A stretch of DNA of 64,000 nucleotides from Odontesthes bonariensis (taxonomy: Eukaryota; Chordata; Actinopteri; Atheriniformes; Atherinopsidae): positions 28,339,949 through 28,403,948 of the forward strand of contig NC_134515.1 of NCBI RefSeq assembly GCF_027942865.1, given 5' to 3'. Of the stretch, positions 22,085-37,500 are shown piece after piece. Under the pieces are notes generated by a model. The model saw nothing but the letters and a program-made list of their open reading frames with translations. It was not told where the DNA came from and did no database searches. Both the position numbers and the translations under genes were made by a program. Numbering within the stretch: position 1 is the first letter of the stretch; each line of letters opens with the position of its first letter.

Positions 22085-25000
22085 CGAGAGAAAGAGAGAT
22101 AAACACAAAAGACACAAAACAAGAGACACAACACTAGGCTGCTCTTTATTTCAAGCCAGGTGATAAACGACTCGGCCTGATGTGGCAGATCTTAAAATCT
22201 CCTCTCTCCGTCCCACGGACTGTCTCCCCTCACGAGCCCGGAGGTGTTTGGCAAAAGCACGCCAGTGAACGTGTCTTTTTTTAATGGAAAATTTGTGAGT
22301 CTAAGTGTGAGTGTAAAGCTGCACAGCTAGATCAAGAATCAATGGAGAGGAATTTCACACACCAATATCTGCCAGGCTGGGCAGATATTTAAAACAAATT
22401 GTCTCCATATGTCTCTGCTTCCCCTCCCTCCCCCCTCCCTCCATCCCTCCACACTCAGCAGGTCATTTTGATTACTGCAGAAAACCGTCGCTCTACCACA
22501 TCTCTGCTTCACCACTGCTCTCCCACACATCTGCATTTGCATTTTCCTCTCTTGGCTCTCTCCTCTACAGCTTTCCATTCAACCTGTCACACCTGTTATT
22601 CACTTATTTTTCCTTTCAGCACTGACACTTCTTTACGCACCTTCTTCGTGGCAGTGCAGAGCCTCATCTAAATGCACAGCCAGTCACAAGATCTCCACCT
22701 GCTGTGGGCACTTTTACTGCTATGAAAAAGTGCAATCATCCTTCTCTTTCTAGTACATCTTATAAAAACACAAGCGGACGGTTAATGCTTCAATTGCACA
22801 AGATGGATGAACCCTCCTTAATGACGCCGTGGATGAAAAGCTTGTTATTTCATCCACTTTAACGTAGCTTTGCTTGTTTTATTCCAGTCTGTCCTGCTCA
22901 AACTGAATGCATAGACTTTCCAGTGCTTGCTCTCTTGCCTGCAGACAAGCAGAGAGAGGCAGGAGAGAGTAAGGAGGGAGGGGGGGGGTAGCAAATGAGG
23001 TGTGGGTAAAAATTATGGGGGGGATAGAGAAGATTGCGGTAGCCCAGCCCTGAGTCTGGCGAGCAAGAGGGTGGAGGAAAGGCAGAGGAAGAGAAAAATC
23101 ATTCAGTGTAAAATCAAGAAGCTCCAGATTTAGTAGTAGTGCACCGTGCGGATCTGTAAGCTCCATCACCACTGGGGAACAACCGCCTTTTGTGCTTCCC
23201 CTCGCTGCAGTGGGGGAGTGCGTTTACCGACGTGACCAAGGGGAGAAGGCAAGAAGTATCCTCCAATCAGCCGTTAGTGATTCCTCTGATCTTGTGAGGC
23301 TGCTGTTGGGGATTTATCACTGACATGAGACAGGCACTGCTCAACACTCCATCCACCTGGAATGCTCACATGGGTTTTTCTTTTTTTCCCTGCATGTAAA
23401 TACCCTAAAGTGGATATCTGAAAAGGAATGACCAGAGGACAAAGAGAGGATTAAACTAGACATGCTGCTGGTCTTGAATTTCTTTTTTTCTCCTGCTGCA
23501 GATTGAAGATGGACTAACTTTTACACGTGCATTCGTGCCATACGAGGACACTTTTTTTCTTCTTCGCACAAGCCATTATTTGTCATGTCATGCAGTCTTT
23601 CATTCTGAAAGCATGGACGGTAGACAGTCATCCTAAACAGTCTGCTGCAACAATCATGTAGGACTGACACAAACAGATAGAGGTGAACAGGAGATGGAGA
23701 GAGGCGATGACAGTTGGAGCACACCTGCCTGCTGAGTGCGTCTGGCACCTCACCGTTGTCTGATTGGCTGCCTACTCTCGACAGTTTGACGATCCGGTTG
23801 TTTTCTCCAAGTTTTCATGCTTCTCATTAAGAGGAGAAAGCTTTCCTGTGGGTGTTTGCCTGTCTGAGATCCTCTGCGTTGGGATTACACAGCCTCCTGA
23901 AAGGATACAGGTGTAGTGAAGCCTTGAATGAGGATTAGCTGTAACACCTTGTCGATGGCAGCACAAGAGGCGGTGGACCTTTCAGACAAGACTCTCCTGC
24001 TCCGACCGCTTGCAGGAGGATTAAAGATAAAGGTTTAACCAGCATGATGAGACTCAGAGGGCAGGGAAAGTTGCATTAAGATTCTGTTCCCTTCCAGTTC
24101 AGCTTATCCTTGACTGGCTGGGCCTGATCTTTGAGCAAAAGGAGGTTATGTATAAATAGAATGAAGCCATTTATAATAGCTTGATAAGGACCATTGAAAT
24201 ATTGACACAAGAGAGAGTTTTTCCAGAGGTTTGTAAAAAAAAAAAAGAAATAGCTTTTTCAAATTAATTAAGATCCACAATAATCCTGCAGGCACAAGTG
24301 ATCTGTTTTTGTATTGATTTCCCTCCACATACACGAGTCTTATCTGATCACTGCTCGAGAGGTCACTAATTTAATCATAATCATTCATCTCACCCTGGAG
24401 CTGCTGAAGTGCTGATAATGCCATAAATGAGCACCAATGGTTCAATAATTTTCATGGGATCTAACAGCAGACCAGATTCATTCTTAAATAACAATCTGAA
24501 CTAACAGTTTTCATACTTTTTAATTCAAATCTCTTGCATTGTTTGGAGAGGCTGTTAAAAAGAAAACCTTTCCACTGATGGCAGCAGTTCTGCTGAGAGG
24601 AACAAGAAATTTGGCAGCGTGTGTGTGCGTGTAGTAAAGTTTGTGGTTAAAAGTATCATCCTGACACACTTACAGGTGTGTATTCACTTTATCTCAGCTG
24701 TGCAGCCAGGGTTTACAGGTTCTGGCCAATGTTGTCAGGGGCACCACCTTACGCCAGTCCTTCTAAACTCAGCGAGTTTGAATGTAGTTACATTAGGAAA
24801 TACCTTTAACCGTGCACTGAAGTAGATGACTGGAGCAGAAAAGGGTGCTGACAGGGCTTTCAGAGGGACACGTTATCTCAACGGCCACACTCAGTGGTCC
24901 ATCAGCAAACCGGAAAAACTGAGAGAAAAACTGGTGGGAAGCGCAGTGTGGGAGTGAAGAGGAAAAGAGGACTGAGGCAAGTTCTTTGATAGTTGCATTG

Positions 25001-25578
25001 TTTGCAGATGTAGCACTGCGAGTGTGGGGGAGTTCAGCAACAGAAGAGTTCTGCTGGGAGTACCTGCTGTATACTGCAGTTTTAGACTTCACTGTTCAGT
25101 GTAGCTGGGTACAGCAGGTATTCTGTTTCATTGTTTTTGACTGGATAAGAATTCAGTTGTCAGCTGCCTGATCCACGAAAGAAGCACAATCCAGCAGGAC
25201 ATTTACAGCACATCTTTTCTCCACATCCAGCCAACAATTCTTTGTGTGATCACCTGATGCTGGATCATCTGCAACAAGCACACAAACTTAAGCTGAAGCT
25301 CTTTTCCCCCTAAAATGGGAAGTGATCTTGACATTTAGATTTACTTTGGATTATAACATTTGAATTGAGAGCACAACATAAGGCAAAAGAGCAGTGACGC
25401 AGCCAATTAAACTGTGCTCTTCCTCTCTGGGATGTGCTCTGTGTTACTCTGAGTTATATACCACAACCCCTGCGAATGAGGGTGGGGCTCTGTCACTGCC
25501 ACAGACAAAGAATCCTGTCGTGAGAACTGGTTATCAGTTGTTGGACCTGCACCGTCCAGCACCCTGTCAAAAGTCACA

Positions 25579-28500
25579 ATGGGGTGCAACATGTGTGTGG
25601 TTCAAAAGCCAGAGGAACAATACCGGGTGATGTTCCAGGTGAGCACTCTGTCTCCTCTCCTGTCTCTGTATGTTCTTTTGTTTACTCTGCTTTTCTCTTT
25701 AGCATCTTAAAGTGAAGATACTGAATGATTGAAAATCACCGTTATGATAATACATCTATCCTTAACAGAGATCAGCAAAACCTCCTCATGCTGGCACTAA
25801 TTTAACCAAACCATTCACTTATTGAATGCCTAATTACCAGGTTTGGATATCAAATATGATATGAATAAATCAGTCATTTATACTCATGGAAATAACAACA
25901 ATTAACAGCATCACCAGGTAATTTAGAAATAGATCCGACTGAAACATCAGCAGCAAATCATGTCTTTAGAACCACAACAAAAACAAATTCTTAATCAAAC
26001 GAATAAAGCCAGTAAATGCCTTGAACATGATGAAACTCATACGAACTCCACATCCTCTTTTCTTTGCTGGACATATATCTCTTTTTGTGCATTTTCTAAT
26101 ATGCACAGATAAGTAATTAGATCTTGAGCAATGCTCACACTAACTGCTGCATTGTCATTCAGTGACAATGAAACTGATAATTATAAAAATCATCCTTCAT
26201 AGTGATTATGATGATATGATCTGAGAGGACAGAGCAAAAATAGACTTGTGGTACAGACCTCCAGAGGCAGAAAGATGGATACGTTGTTAAACTGGGCTAA
26301 AGTGAAAAGAGGGTTGCCACGGATACAGCCTCAGCGCCACATGCCAACTGAGACCGCAGACTGTGTGTTAGTAGGCTCATCGAAGCTCGGCGATTCGATT
26401 ATGCACACATTGGCCAAAACAAGTCCCATGCTTACTAAGCATGAGAAATGCTCAGCACCCATATGCATGCAATGCAATACTTTTAGTTTCTGTGGCACCA
26501 GAAGACTCAGCTGGGTCACTGTTGCATGTTGGAGTCTGGGCCGGTGAAGTGGGCTGCATCTGGTGCCAGAGGCAGGGCTAAAGGGGAGGGAAACAGGAAG
26601 AGACTGGGTCCAAGCAGAGGTAGGAATGAGTTGAAAGGGGGGCTGGAAATGGTTTTCTTTTTTAAGGCATTTTTCGATTTGCTGTTTACCCTTCAAAGTA
26701 ATTGATATGAGCGCTTCATAGAGCAGAGGTGAATAAGAAAGCTCAGGGGAGCTCACAAATCTCCTGGGTGGAGGCTGAGGACGGAGTCTGATCGTAAACA
26801 CAGAGCAGGGCCAAATCACTCTGCATCAGTGCCCTTATGTAACAGGAGTCAGCAATAATGACTCTGACCTCTTACAGGCCAATATCCTTCATAGTGGAAT
26901 TTCACTAGCAATGTGAGGTCAACCGTGCCCCCAAGGTTTTGTGACTTGAAGCTGGTCGTTTAAAAGACATATGCACATGGTTACCAGACGGGTGTGGCAA
27001 TGACAAGCAGGAGGTGGGCTGATTGACCTGGAACATGGAGGGGAGACGTCACACTGTATGCAGAGTAAATATGTGAATAGGGATTGTGTTCGGTAAACAG
27101 ACACTTTGGGGCGCGTTTATATATTTTGTGGTGTGGTACAGCTGAAACAGCATTGCTGTTATGGCTTGGAGCAGAGGAGCGTGCGACAAGAGGACAAACG
27201 CAGTTGGCATAATGAAGCAGGGTGCAGTCAGAATATAATGAAACATGGGGGTCTTACATGAGAAGCGGGGAGGTGGTGTGCATTAAATTGGAAAAAAAAA
27301 AGGGTGATCACAGAAAGCTTGCTGATTCGGCCATAAATTTGACTCCCATTTATTACATGTAATTATTACCCCTAACATACAGCCCACTTTTTCATTGCTT
27401 TCCATGATTTTTATTTTCCCTTTGGAGGTTTGCCGCTTTGAGCTGTTTTTCTTAACCATCGTGCATTATTACAACCTCAAATTAGATGTGTCTGTTTTCA
27501 GGCAATAAATACAGCATTAAACAGCCCACGGCTACATTGTGCTGTAAAAGCAGGTTATTAAATTAACCTATATCTAAGCACTTGATTTTTCTTGCCAAAG
27601 GAATAAAACTCATGCATTATACACTGAGCCTTTGCAACACATGAGCTTCACACTGCTGCTTGGTACACACCCACTGGAATGTTCCTAATCAATATTGCCT
27701 CCAATAGCCCAAAGTAAAGAAAGGATATTGCCATTAAGCAGATAAATTAGACTCTGTTGTAGACCTGCGCGCACAACATAAACCATTTGGAGCGATATGT
27801 TGCATTTTACAGAGCCTCTGACCAACCCACACACAGCAAACCTGTACCCCCCTGAGCCCTGCAGCCGCTCCCTTCTTTTTCTCTTCCCAGTCACTGTAAA
27901 GCAGGAGGCTGTTTCCATGGCAACTGGCGTCATTAAACAAACCCAATGTGCTTTCATTCACGATGACACGGAGAGACATGCTGACATTCACAAGAGGCAA
28001 ACATCAGAATCGATACGTGCCGATGACTCGCAGATAATGCTGCAAAGCGTGGACCAGGTGTGAGCACACTTGCTGAAAGGAGGCTAAATAAGAGGTGCAT
28101 CTAATAGTATAATATTACATTAGAATGCAAAAAAAAGACTGCGCTGCATTAAACTTTCAGAGTTGTCTTTGCGTTTACATGCCAGCTCCCTGTTCTTAAG
28201 GGCTTCACATGAAAAATTAATTGTTGCCAATCACATCAATAAGCAACTAGAAAGAGATTATCGTGTTTCTTTATATCAGCTAAATCATAGTCTGAAAAAG
28301 CACTTCTGAAATGTATTTCAAAAGTTTTGAACTCGGCAGTGTAAAATACAGCAAAAAAAACAAACAGCAGTTTATTTGAACGCCTGACAGACTGTTCAAT
28401 ACCCTTTGGAGTGTCAGTTTACCTTGTGTCAAGAGTGGGTCTGTTTTCGCAAGTGAAGTGTAAGCCCATGTGTGTGTGACTGTGCATGTGCCTGTCATGT

Positions 28501-31500
28501 TCCTGCTCTTTTATTCAAAGACTTCACATGCGGATGAAACAAAAAGGCTGCTGATAGAGAGGATGTCACTCTCCCTGTTCATTTCATAACACTGGGCTGA
28601 CCGAGAGGATCAGAGCAAAGTCAAATTCTGTCTGTGACATATTTTCATTTCCTTTTGAGGATCAGTCAAGAGTTATTTAATCTCTCACAGGCTCTCTGTC
28701 ACTGTTGCTCCATCCGCATCAAAACCATTCAGCCCATAATTGATCTTTTGTTCCAACTGATTAATGTATTGGCAAATTATGTATATTCATACACTCCCAC
28801 TGAGGCTTGTTAGCTGCATCAAAATCATTTCAAGGAGTGTTTGAAACCCTTTAAATCAATATCCTCACACTGGTTTCAGTTTTTCATATGCCTTCCACTC
28901 CCTGCATGCCTATTTAAATCTGCAATTTCAAACAATTGGTATTACAGTCGGAGTGGGTCAACTCTGTCTCCAGATTAATTGATTTTCTGAGGAGGGGACG
29001 ACCGCTGCCTTCAAAGCACGGGAGATGAGAAAAATCAATTTCCAAACAAGTGGAATTCAATATGTTGAGTGGTGAAGATTTCACACAAGTAAAAGTCCCT
29101 GCATGGAAGCTGCGGAAATATACATGAATCACAGCTTGCAACAAACTCAGTGATGCTGAGAGGAACATGTATTTTTACCTACATTACACGAGTGTAGAGT
29201 TGTTGTTGTCTTCCCCGTTCTTTGTTGTTTTTCTTTTTATTATCTAAGCCTGTTGTACAGCCCATGAGATTAATTTGCTCTTTAAAGGACATTCAGATAA
29301 AAACTAATTATGCAGCAACCACTTAGTGATTCCCTCAGAGCTTCTATTGTGTCTGTTTACATCCAAAGACTGAACCCAGAGCCAGACTCTTTTACTATAA
29401 AGAATTACCCGGCACTTCCTTGAAAGCTTGTTTTCTGTGCTTCTCCTGCATCCTTACTCCTCCCTTCAACACCGTTCCTCCTCGCACCCCATTCATTCCT
29501 TCTGTGCCTCTCCTGCTTTGCCTTCTCTCTTTACACTTTGAACTCTTTGCATCTCTTTCATCTCTATCCACATCATCCCCACCCTCAGCTCCACAGCCGC
29601 CGCTCATACCGCCACCGCCCACCCCCTACTGTGAATTCTGGAGTGTTTTCCTGAATTTTGATTCCATTTAAAACACATTTGAATTGTATATGTAAGGCAT
29701 GTAGGGACAAGTGTTAATTCGCTTGTGTAGTTTATAAATAGTAGACATATGCAATGACCTACTAACCAGGAGATAATACAGAACAGCACATGGGATGTGT
29801 GTAATGGATTCTCAATCAGGTCTGGTCCAAAAAGATGTCTAACACTGAGGAAGCATCACCCTGCATGAAGTCATCTTCAAAGCAATCTCAGCACCTCTCA
29901 TTGATAATGAATGAGAAACCTCCCTTCTATCTCTTCTATTAGTATGCATACCCGTCACTCATGACCACATAGATGTCTCCTAATAGCCTCTCTCTGATCC
30001 TGGAGAGTGCAAAGCACTAAAACAAAACACACCTCCTGCTGCTAGGAGTAAAAAAAAAAAAAGATCATGGGTTCAAAGCTGAAATAGTGCACAATGCAAC
30101 CAACATAGTGTTAATTCCTTCATCACCAATCTGCAGTGCGTGGAGGAAGCATCTTATTTGTTGTGAAGAAGCTCATTAGGAGAGACAGTAAGATTTATGG
30201 AGGAACATTAGGGCGAGGAGGAAGGACAAACACACAAGGAGATGGAGCGGCTGAAATAGATGGAAATAGAGGAGGGTGAGTTGTTCCCTCCAGGGAGGGG
30301 ACAGAGCAGACAGAACTGCTGAGGCAGCAGGGCAGAAGAAATCCAGAGTCGGGAGGAGAGAGGAGAGGAAAGAATCAGAAGAATGTGGAGAAAGAAGTAG
30401 AGAGAGAACAGAGGGGTGATGGTGCAGCTGCTGAGGTGGTTTTAAAATGGGAAATATGAAAAAATTCAAATTGGGGGAAAGAGAACCGAATATGGCACGA
30501 AAGTTTTTGTGCTTGGATGCACGGGGGAACATTGATCTGACATGCAATTACGGGAAGGGGATGAGTGATGAGAGAGGGAGAGGGAGAATGAAGCCGAGTG
30601 GGAAAGATGTGTTGCAGACAGCCAAGGTCAGCGGCTGAATGAAACTGTACAAAGACTGTCTGGCTCAGTAACTCCTTGAAACTGTCAGTGGAGCAAACAC
30701 ATCATTATGTCACCGTGTGCGTGTCTCCCATGTAAAGACATCAAGAGGACTGAAGCTGTTGTAATGTGCTGAAAAAGTGTGAAAATGAATGGAAAAACAT
30801 TCAGTTTTACGCAGAAGGCCACAGCCGTGTTAGCAGCTGTGTGAGGCCCAACTTTAACACAGCAGTGCTTTGAGTTAACGACAGACTTAATGTTTGTGAC
30901 AACAAACATCCGATAATAGTCCCTATTTAAGCAGTTTATTGTACTAGCATGCTTACTTAATTGTCTATTGGCGCTAAGCACAAAGCAAAGCTGTTAAAAA
31001 TGGGAATATCTCTGATTTTGGTAATAAACAAACCAAATTACAGAGCAAATTAGCAGTTTAACAGCCGTAGTTGCTAAATTATTCAATCACCAATTGGGTT
31101 GTGGGAGACCCCACGTGGTTTATGTCACCTTGCAGTGTTTTGGTACCCTCCCCCAGATTTCGATTCAATAATCCCCCAATTCTAACTGGCCTTTTCTCTC
31201 CATGCCATCTGCAGTGTGTGGAGAATAAGGGGAGAAGTTGATTTACAATGGCAGCGCATAAATGCCATTATACTGCGTATTTCAGGACTTTATAAAGCAC
31301 CTTCCAAATGCCAAAACAAAGCAAAGGAGTGCCAATGAAAATGGGAATTCTGAGACATGTATCACAGAAAGAAATGCTTTCATCTAACCCAAAACAAAAT
31401 GAAAGTAAGAGGGGTCCAAACAAACTACTGGAAGTTTTTAGTTCAAGTTCCTCCTCGTCTGAAAAATATGCAAAGAAAACCAGTTTTTCCATAATATAAA

Positions 31501-34500
31501 CAACCCCATTCATATGAAAAAGTTGCTGTCAACGATGTGTAAGTCCTTTAATGTTTAATTAAAGATTTTAGAAAAAAAGAACAAACCAAATCTAAAAAAT
31601 ATACACTCACCGTGATTTTAAAACGAGGAAATAATTTGGATGATTAGAACAGGGAAACAAAACACTGAATAATACTTGAAAAAAAAAAAGAAGCTTGAGG
31701 GTGCAGTCAAATAGTCCTTCGACATGACATGGAGGAATCTAGATTACAGCCTCCATACAGGGTGGTCAAATTCTCTAAAATGCCGTGGAAAGGAGTTTTT
31801 CTTTGTGTGTGTGTGTGTGTGTGTGTATTGGATCCCACCCTGAGTCTTTCACAAGATGAGAAGTGTTCCCTTCCATAAAGAATTACACCTCATCATCCAT
31901 ATAAGGTACATCATATCATTAGAGATTCAGAGAATCCAAAGAAATCTCGGTTTGCAGAGCCGAGGCTAAAATAAACAACCCAATAATCAGTGGTCGGGCT
32001 CTTAAGGCCCTCGGGAGACACTGCATGAAACGCAGACATGATTTACTGAACACTGTTCATCGCTGCATCCACAGTTGCAAGTTGAAATTCTGGCGTGCAA
32101 GAAAAAGAAAAAAGAAAAAAACATATTAACAAGATCCTGAAATGCAGCTGCCCTCTGTGAGCCCGAGCTCGTTAAAAGTAGAAAACTGTCCTTTGGTCTA
32201 ATGTCTAATGGAAATGAAAAATGTTTTCTCGAGGAAGAAAAGAGAGAAATCAACCCGGCTCAGTGAAAAACAAACAGCTCTGTTGGCTTGGGGGGTGTTT
32301 TAGTGCAAGTGACATGAGTTATTCATGTGGAGGCACCGTTGATAATGAACAATATATACACTGCAGTACACAGGGCATCCTTTTCAGTGACGGCCTGGCT
32401 TAAAACCAAGCCACATTCTGCACATAATACATCAGCATGGCTCCAAAATAATGGCTGCGAAATTGGCCTGCCTGCAGTCGGGACCTATACTGACTGAACA
32501 CATTCAGCATAATATGACCTGAAGAAATCCCACAAAAGAAGCATCAAACTGTTGAGTAGCTGCAATCATGTAAAGAAAAGGACTTCAAAACCTTTTTTTT
32601 TCTCCTCGACTTCAAAAAGACCGGCGTTGTCTCGTTAAAAGAAGAGATGATGCAACACAGTGGTAAACATACCAGTGCCCCCAACTTTTTCTGAAGCGTG
32701 TTGTTGGCATCACATTAAAAGCAACCGCAAAAACAACCGAATGACGAGTTTCAGCTCGTCGTCTCTGTACTACTTTCAAATAAGTGTGTTTTTGTTCATT
32801 TGTGCACATCATCTTGGTTTTTGTTTGTTTTTGTTGTTTTTGTTTTTTTTGTCAAAAGGGGCAATTTTAGGATATTTGCAAAGAACGACACTTCCAATAC
32901 ACTCAAAAGTGAGGAAACAATGTTTTCATTGGAGTCTGCAGGCAAACTGCAGCCTGAAACTGACGTTCAATTGGTGAATGTTCAAATGGGATTTTGTGTT
33001 TTTCATCTTGCACCATCCGTTGGCTCTTTCTTTTAAAGAAAGAAACTCTCGGCAGCATCTTTTTCTACTCTCCAGCTGTAATTAAGTGCTAACTCCGTCA
33101 CTTCCCTGCTTTCTTTCTGTCTCTCCACAGAAGGGTCGCTTAGGCAACATGCTGTGCTCTTTTGACGCTGACGGTCGATTAAAGGTCTCAGCTTTCTGCT
33201 CTGCTTCTTGGTGTGATGTGCTGTTGAATCCGTTTAAATGAATCGTTTTTCATGGTCTCTTTTTGCTTGTTGGAAAAGTAACACTTTATGTACACAAATA
33301 TGTCGTGTGTGAGTGTATTTCTTTGGTGTTCTGTGTACTAACGTGGCTTCAGTTTATTTTAGGTGTGTGTTGCTGTTGGTTCCTCTCCTCTAGTTTCTGC
33401 TGTGAACTATCTTTTCCTGTTTGACATACCTGCGTATGTGAGACTGTCCATTCACCTGTCCTTTTTTTTTTACATTAATCTTTATTGTTTTTTGGGGGTT
33501 TTTTTGTGGCATTTTGTTAAATAAACTCTTTATTTTGTAATGAATATAAATCACCCACATCTGTGAATTTACACTCAGTTTCTTGATTCCTTTTCCTGGA
33601 CAAAAAGTCTCTCACTTTTTCACCAACCCTTCTCCTCTTTCTTTCTTTTTCTTCCCCCAGGTGAACGGGAAGGATCTGTCTTGCCTTTCTGGGGATCCCA
33701 CCCTGGACATACGGGACCCTGTGCTTTCCAACATACTGAAGCGGGGGGCCCGCAGACGGGCGGGCCCAGCTGGAGCTCCTGGAGGGCAGGTGCCAGTGAC
33801 CATGGGCATGGCCGACTGTGTGGACAGCTGCACGCAAACAGACATCAGCTTCCAGCATATGTTGACTCTGGGCAAGAGCAACCAACATCCCTGTGGAGCT
33901 CCACCCCCACCCGACCCTCCTCCCTCCCCTCCACTACCACCACTACTGGAGCCATATCTACTCAATGAACTGTGAGTGGGAATAGTCTAATAGGTCTCTG
34001 CTGCATGTAGGACCACCAGACCAGAGCTTATCTGCTGTGCTCGTCCATGCCGGTCACACATTTAAAGTCAGAAGCTGCCCCAATTACTAACATGCTATTT
34101 CCTGAACGTTCTCATTCCCAGCTTTACCGAGCCAGTATACTATGACCCCACTGACTACTTTGATATCACTCAGCATGAAGTGGACCGGCAGGATGAGCTG
34201 GAATATGAGGTGAGAGCGTGTTGGCTACCTAAAAGCTATGGTTCAGAAAGGTGCTCTGTTGTTGTCTACCTGACATCCATGAACATTTCTCTCACCGCAC
34301 TAGGAGGTGGAGTTGTATAAGTCTCGTCAGCAGGATAAACTCGGTCTGACAGTGTGTTACAGAACTGATGATGAAGAGGATCTCGGGATTTATGTGGGAG
34401 AGGTGAAGATGTATCGTGAAAGCAAAAGCTCTATCCTTTTTTTTTTTTTAACAGAAATTGCTCATCTTTTCATACTTTTAAACATATTTTCCATATCTAG

Positions 34501-37500
34501 GTGAACCCAAACAGCATTGCTGCATTGGACGGCCGCATCCGCAAGGGAGACAGAATACTGCAGGTATCCTACGTGCTGATGTTTTGTTATTACTGCCAGT
34601 AAATCAGAAAAATGAGGTGTTTGATAACACTTGGTCCACAATAGTATCTTTCTCTGTGATAAAGCGCAGCATTCATCATGAATTCCATTTGAATATTATT
34701 ACCCATGCCATTAAGCTGAAAAGAAAGCCCATTTCCTGGAATGTGTTACTTAATCTTTTTCTATCCTCAGTATGAAAGTTCTGACAATATCTGACGCTGA
34801 CTCAAAAGTACATCTTCTTCTGTCTTTGTCAGATAAATGGAGTGGACATCCAGAACAGAGAGGAGGCGGTAGCTATCCTCACCAGAGAGGACAGCACCAA
34901 TGTCTCCCTGCTTCTCGCGAGGCCCGAGATAGAGGTGAGGAAATTGGAAATGTAGTCTCTGAGGAGAGGACCAAGTGGCTCGGTTTGAATACTGACATAA
35001 AAAGACACGTTCCTCTTTTTATTTTCTTATCTATATAGCAAGTGGTTAGTCTAACATTTAGTCTTGGGTGAACACAAAAGTTTTGGCCCGATTTTTTTTT
35101 AACAACTTTGCTTTGGTTCATTAAGGTTTGCGGGTATTCTTTTCCATTTCAGGCATTCTGTTGTAGACATGCTGCCGTGGTATAATTGTCCTGATGCATG
35201 ACCCAGTTTCAGCCAAGCTTTAGCTGTCAGACAGATGGCCTCATATTTGACTCTAGAATACTTTGGTATACAGAGGAGTTCATGGTCGCAGCATTGTCCT
35301 ATGGCTGCAAAACAAGTCCAAATCATCAGCGCTCTACCACTGTACTTGACAGCTGGTATGAGGTGTTTGTTTTTGGCTCAACGTGGCAATGCGTGTTACA
35401 GCCAAACATCAGATCTTGTTCCAGGAGTCTAGCGGCTCATTTGGATGCAACTTCTTTCGTCTTTGGCAAAGTGCTAACATAAACCTGAATGCTCCAGAAC
35501 AGCAGATTCTGCTTTTATAGAGGTGCTCACACTTGTTGATGATCAGTTAATCAAGTACTTTGATTGGCATTACCAGGCTAATACTTACCCACTAATTTCC
35601 TATGGAAGCAGTAAGAGTGCGCTGCATTGTCAAATAAAAAACGAGATGGTGTAATATGTGTTGTTGTTCACCTCATTTTAACACCTAGTAAGGACCAGAA
35701 GTATTTCATTATTTCCTGTAAAACATAAGAATTGAAATATGGCGAACCATCTTATTCTTACGGCAGTAGAAAATAAATCAGCCGCATGATCAAGAGTGTG
35801 GCTTCATCCCGTCCGGCAGGCGGAATTTTATTTAGGTGGCTGGAAAGCAAAGAGGTGCAAAAACATGATGAGACCACAGATAGCACTGAGAGAGAGAGAG
35901 ACAATGACAGATAGTGCTTGTAACCGCTGTGCTTACGTGGAACCCTTTAGTTTCTCACAAGGTCACTCTTAACAGATATGGGAGCACTGTCACACATGCC
36001 TGCTGCCCTGCAATAATACAGTCACTTATAAACACACAACTTTGCACACCTTGACCCCCTCGAATGGATCACTGCAAATAGAGGTCGGCGCAGTTTATGT
36101 GAGAACACAGTAATCTGTATTCTCTCTGAGCTACAGAGCAGATTTAAAAGTCTCTCATTAAAATGGTCTGGGTCAAAGACTGGCACACAAATAACCTCTC
36201 GTCCTCTGAAACACGTCCTCGTGTTTAAATATACGAGCACGAGAACTACCTGCGAAAAGGCTGACAAGATTTATACTGCCAAGGCACTGTCCTACATTAA
36301 GATTCAAGCAACAGAGAGGAAGCGGCGAGGACGGAGAATCATCAGGGGGGACGTGCAGAAACACAGGGAAAAGCTTTGTCTGGGGGGGGGGGGCAGAGGT
36401 GAAGGGCTGTGTGAAAGAGTGAGAATGAAGATAATCAATACTTTGTCTTGCAGTCTGCATGCAGTTCATGTTTAAATTAAAGCAATTAGGCAGGATTTGT
36501 AAAGAAGAGGAGGAGTGAACTGCTGAGGCCTGAGTATTTTATCTATATTTGATTAGCTTTTGACTGAGGGCTGAAACTGCAACAGAGACTGATAAAGAAC
36601 AACAATTTTTTTTACGCGACTGAAAGAATCATCCATCTCTAAAGACCGTTTTCCTGGATGGACATTTCATTCTCGATCGGTTATAATTCTGCGTTCTGCA
36701 GTCAGTCTTTTTAATTAATTGTGGTCCTTGCTATTTTCAGCAGAAAAATGACTCTGGGGACCAAATGCAGTTTCACAGCATTGGCATGATGATGATGATG
36801 ATGATGATGATTATGAAAAATCTCGCATAGCTTTGGCTCCATCTAGTGACAGAGAGGAGTGCTGCCACTTACACCTGGTCAGAGCAAGCATCCTGCAGCG
36901 GAAATAAAAGCTGATATAATCAGAATTGTTACAATCAGTCATTTCAATTTTGAGTCTTTGCCCATCTGTTCTTTGACGTTCCGCTCTACAACCATGCTGC
37001 AATCGGCTGAATCTGAGTAACGGGATTGTAATTAGGATTATATCTCCACACGCTTCAGAATTCATCCGGCTGCTTCAGACTGAATTCTGTCCCATCAACA
37101 TTAAATACGACTGGCTTGGTGCCACTGGAAGCAATGCATGCCTGCCATCTATTCCTTTCCGTTCCTTTCCACAGTCGCCTCATGCACGCTCAGGACAGGA
37201 GATTGGACTGAAGACAAGTTTCGGTGCAATCTGTTGGTTTCCTTATCTAGGAAATTGTTTTTGAATTGGCTCTATATGAACGCATTGGATTATTTTATAA
37301 ATAATTATGATAATTATTATGATATGATAATTACTGTTGTTGTGGACATCGAGACATTGTTTTTTTCCTTCTTTTTCAGAATGTGCTGAGCAGTTGATTT
37401 GGCCCCTTAGAATGCTCCCTTTCTCTCCTCAAAGAACTTGTTTTGGTTTAGCAGCCTGAGGATAGAGGCCTCCTTCACCTCCATTGATAGCTTCAAAGAC

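Larger units (their letters stand above)
12100..25578. other. Gene-poor interval between the THAP/C2H2 gene and pdzd4
   Basis: About 13.5 kb without any recognisable coding exon on either strand. The longer reading frames are low-complexity or lack splice context. It holds the dispersed repeats, local duplication and TG tract listed separately, plus several pyrimidine-rich tracts around 17.2 and 22.4 kb. Upstream untranslated exons and distal enhancers of pdzd4 may lie here but cannot be identified by eye. Confidence 0.5.

Noticed and set aside
26331-26819. 162-residue minus-strand ORF inside intron 1 of pdzd4
   Set aside because: No recognisable domain; it is opposite to the host gene and typical of chance open frames in GC-balanced intron sequence.
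36786-36811. ATGATGATG run considered as a possible C/D snoRNA box region
   Set aside because: It is a plain trinucleotide repeat; no matching D box and terminal stem were seen around it.
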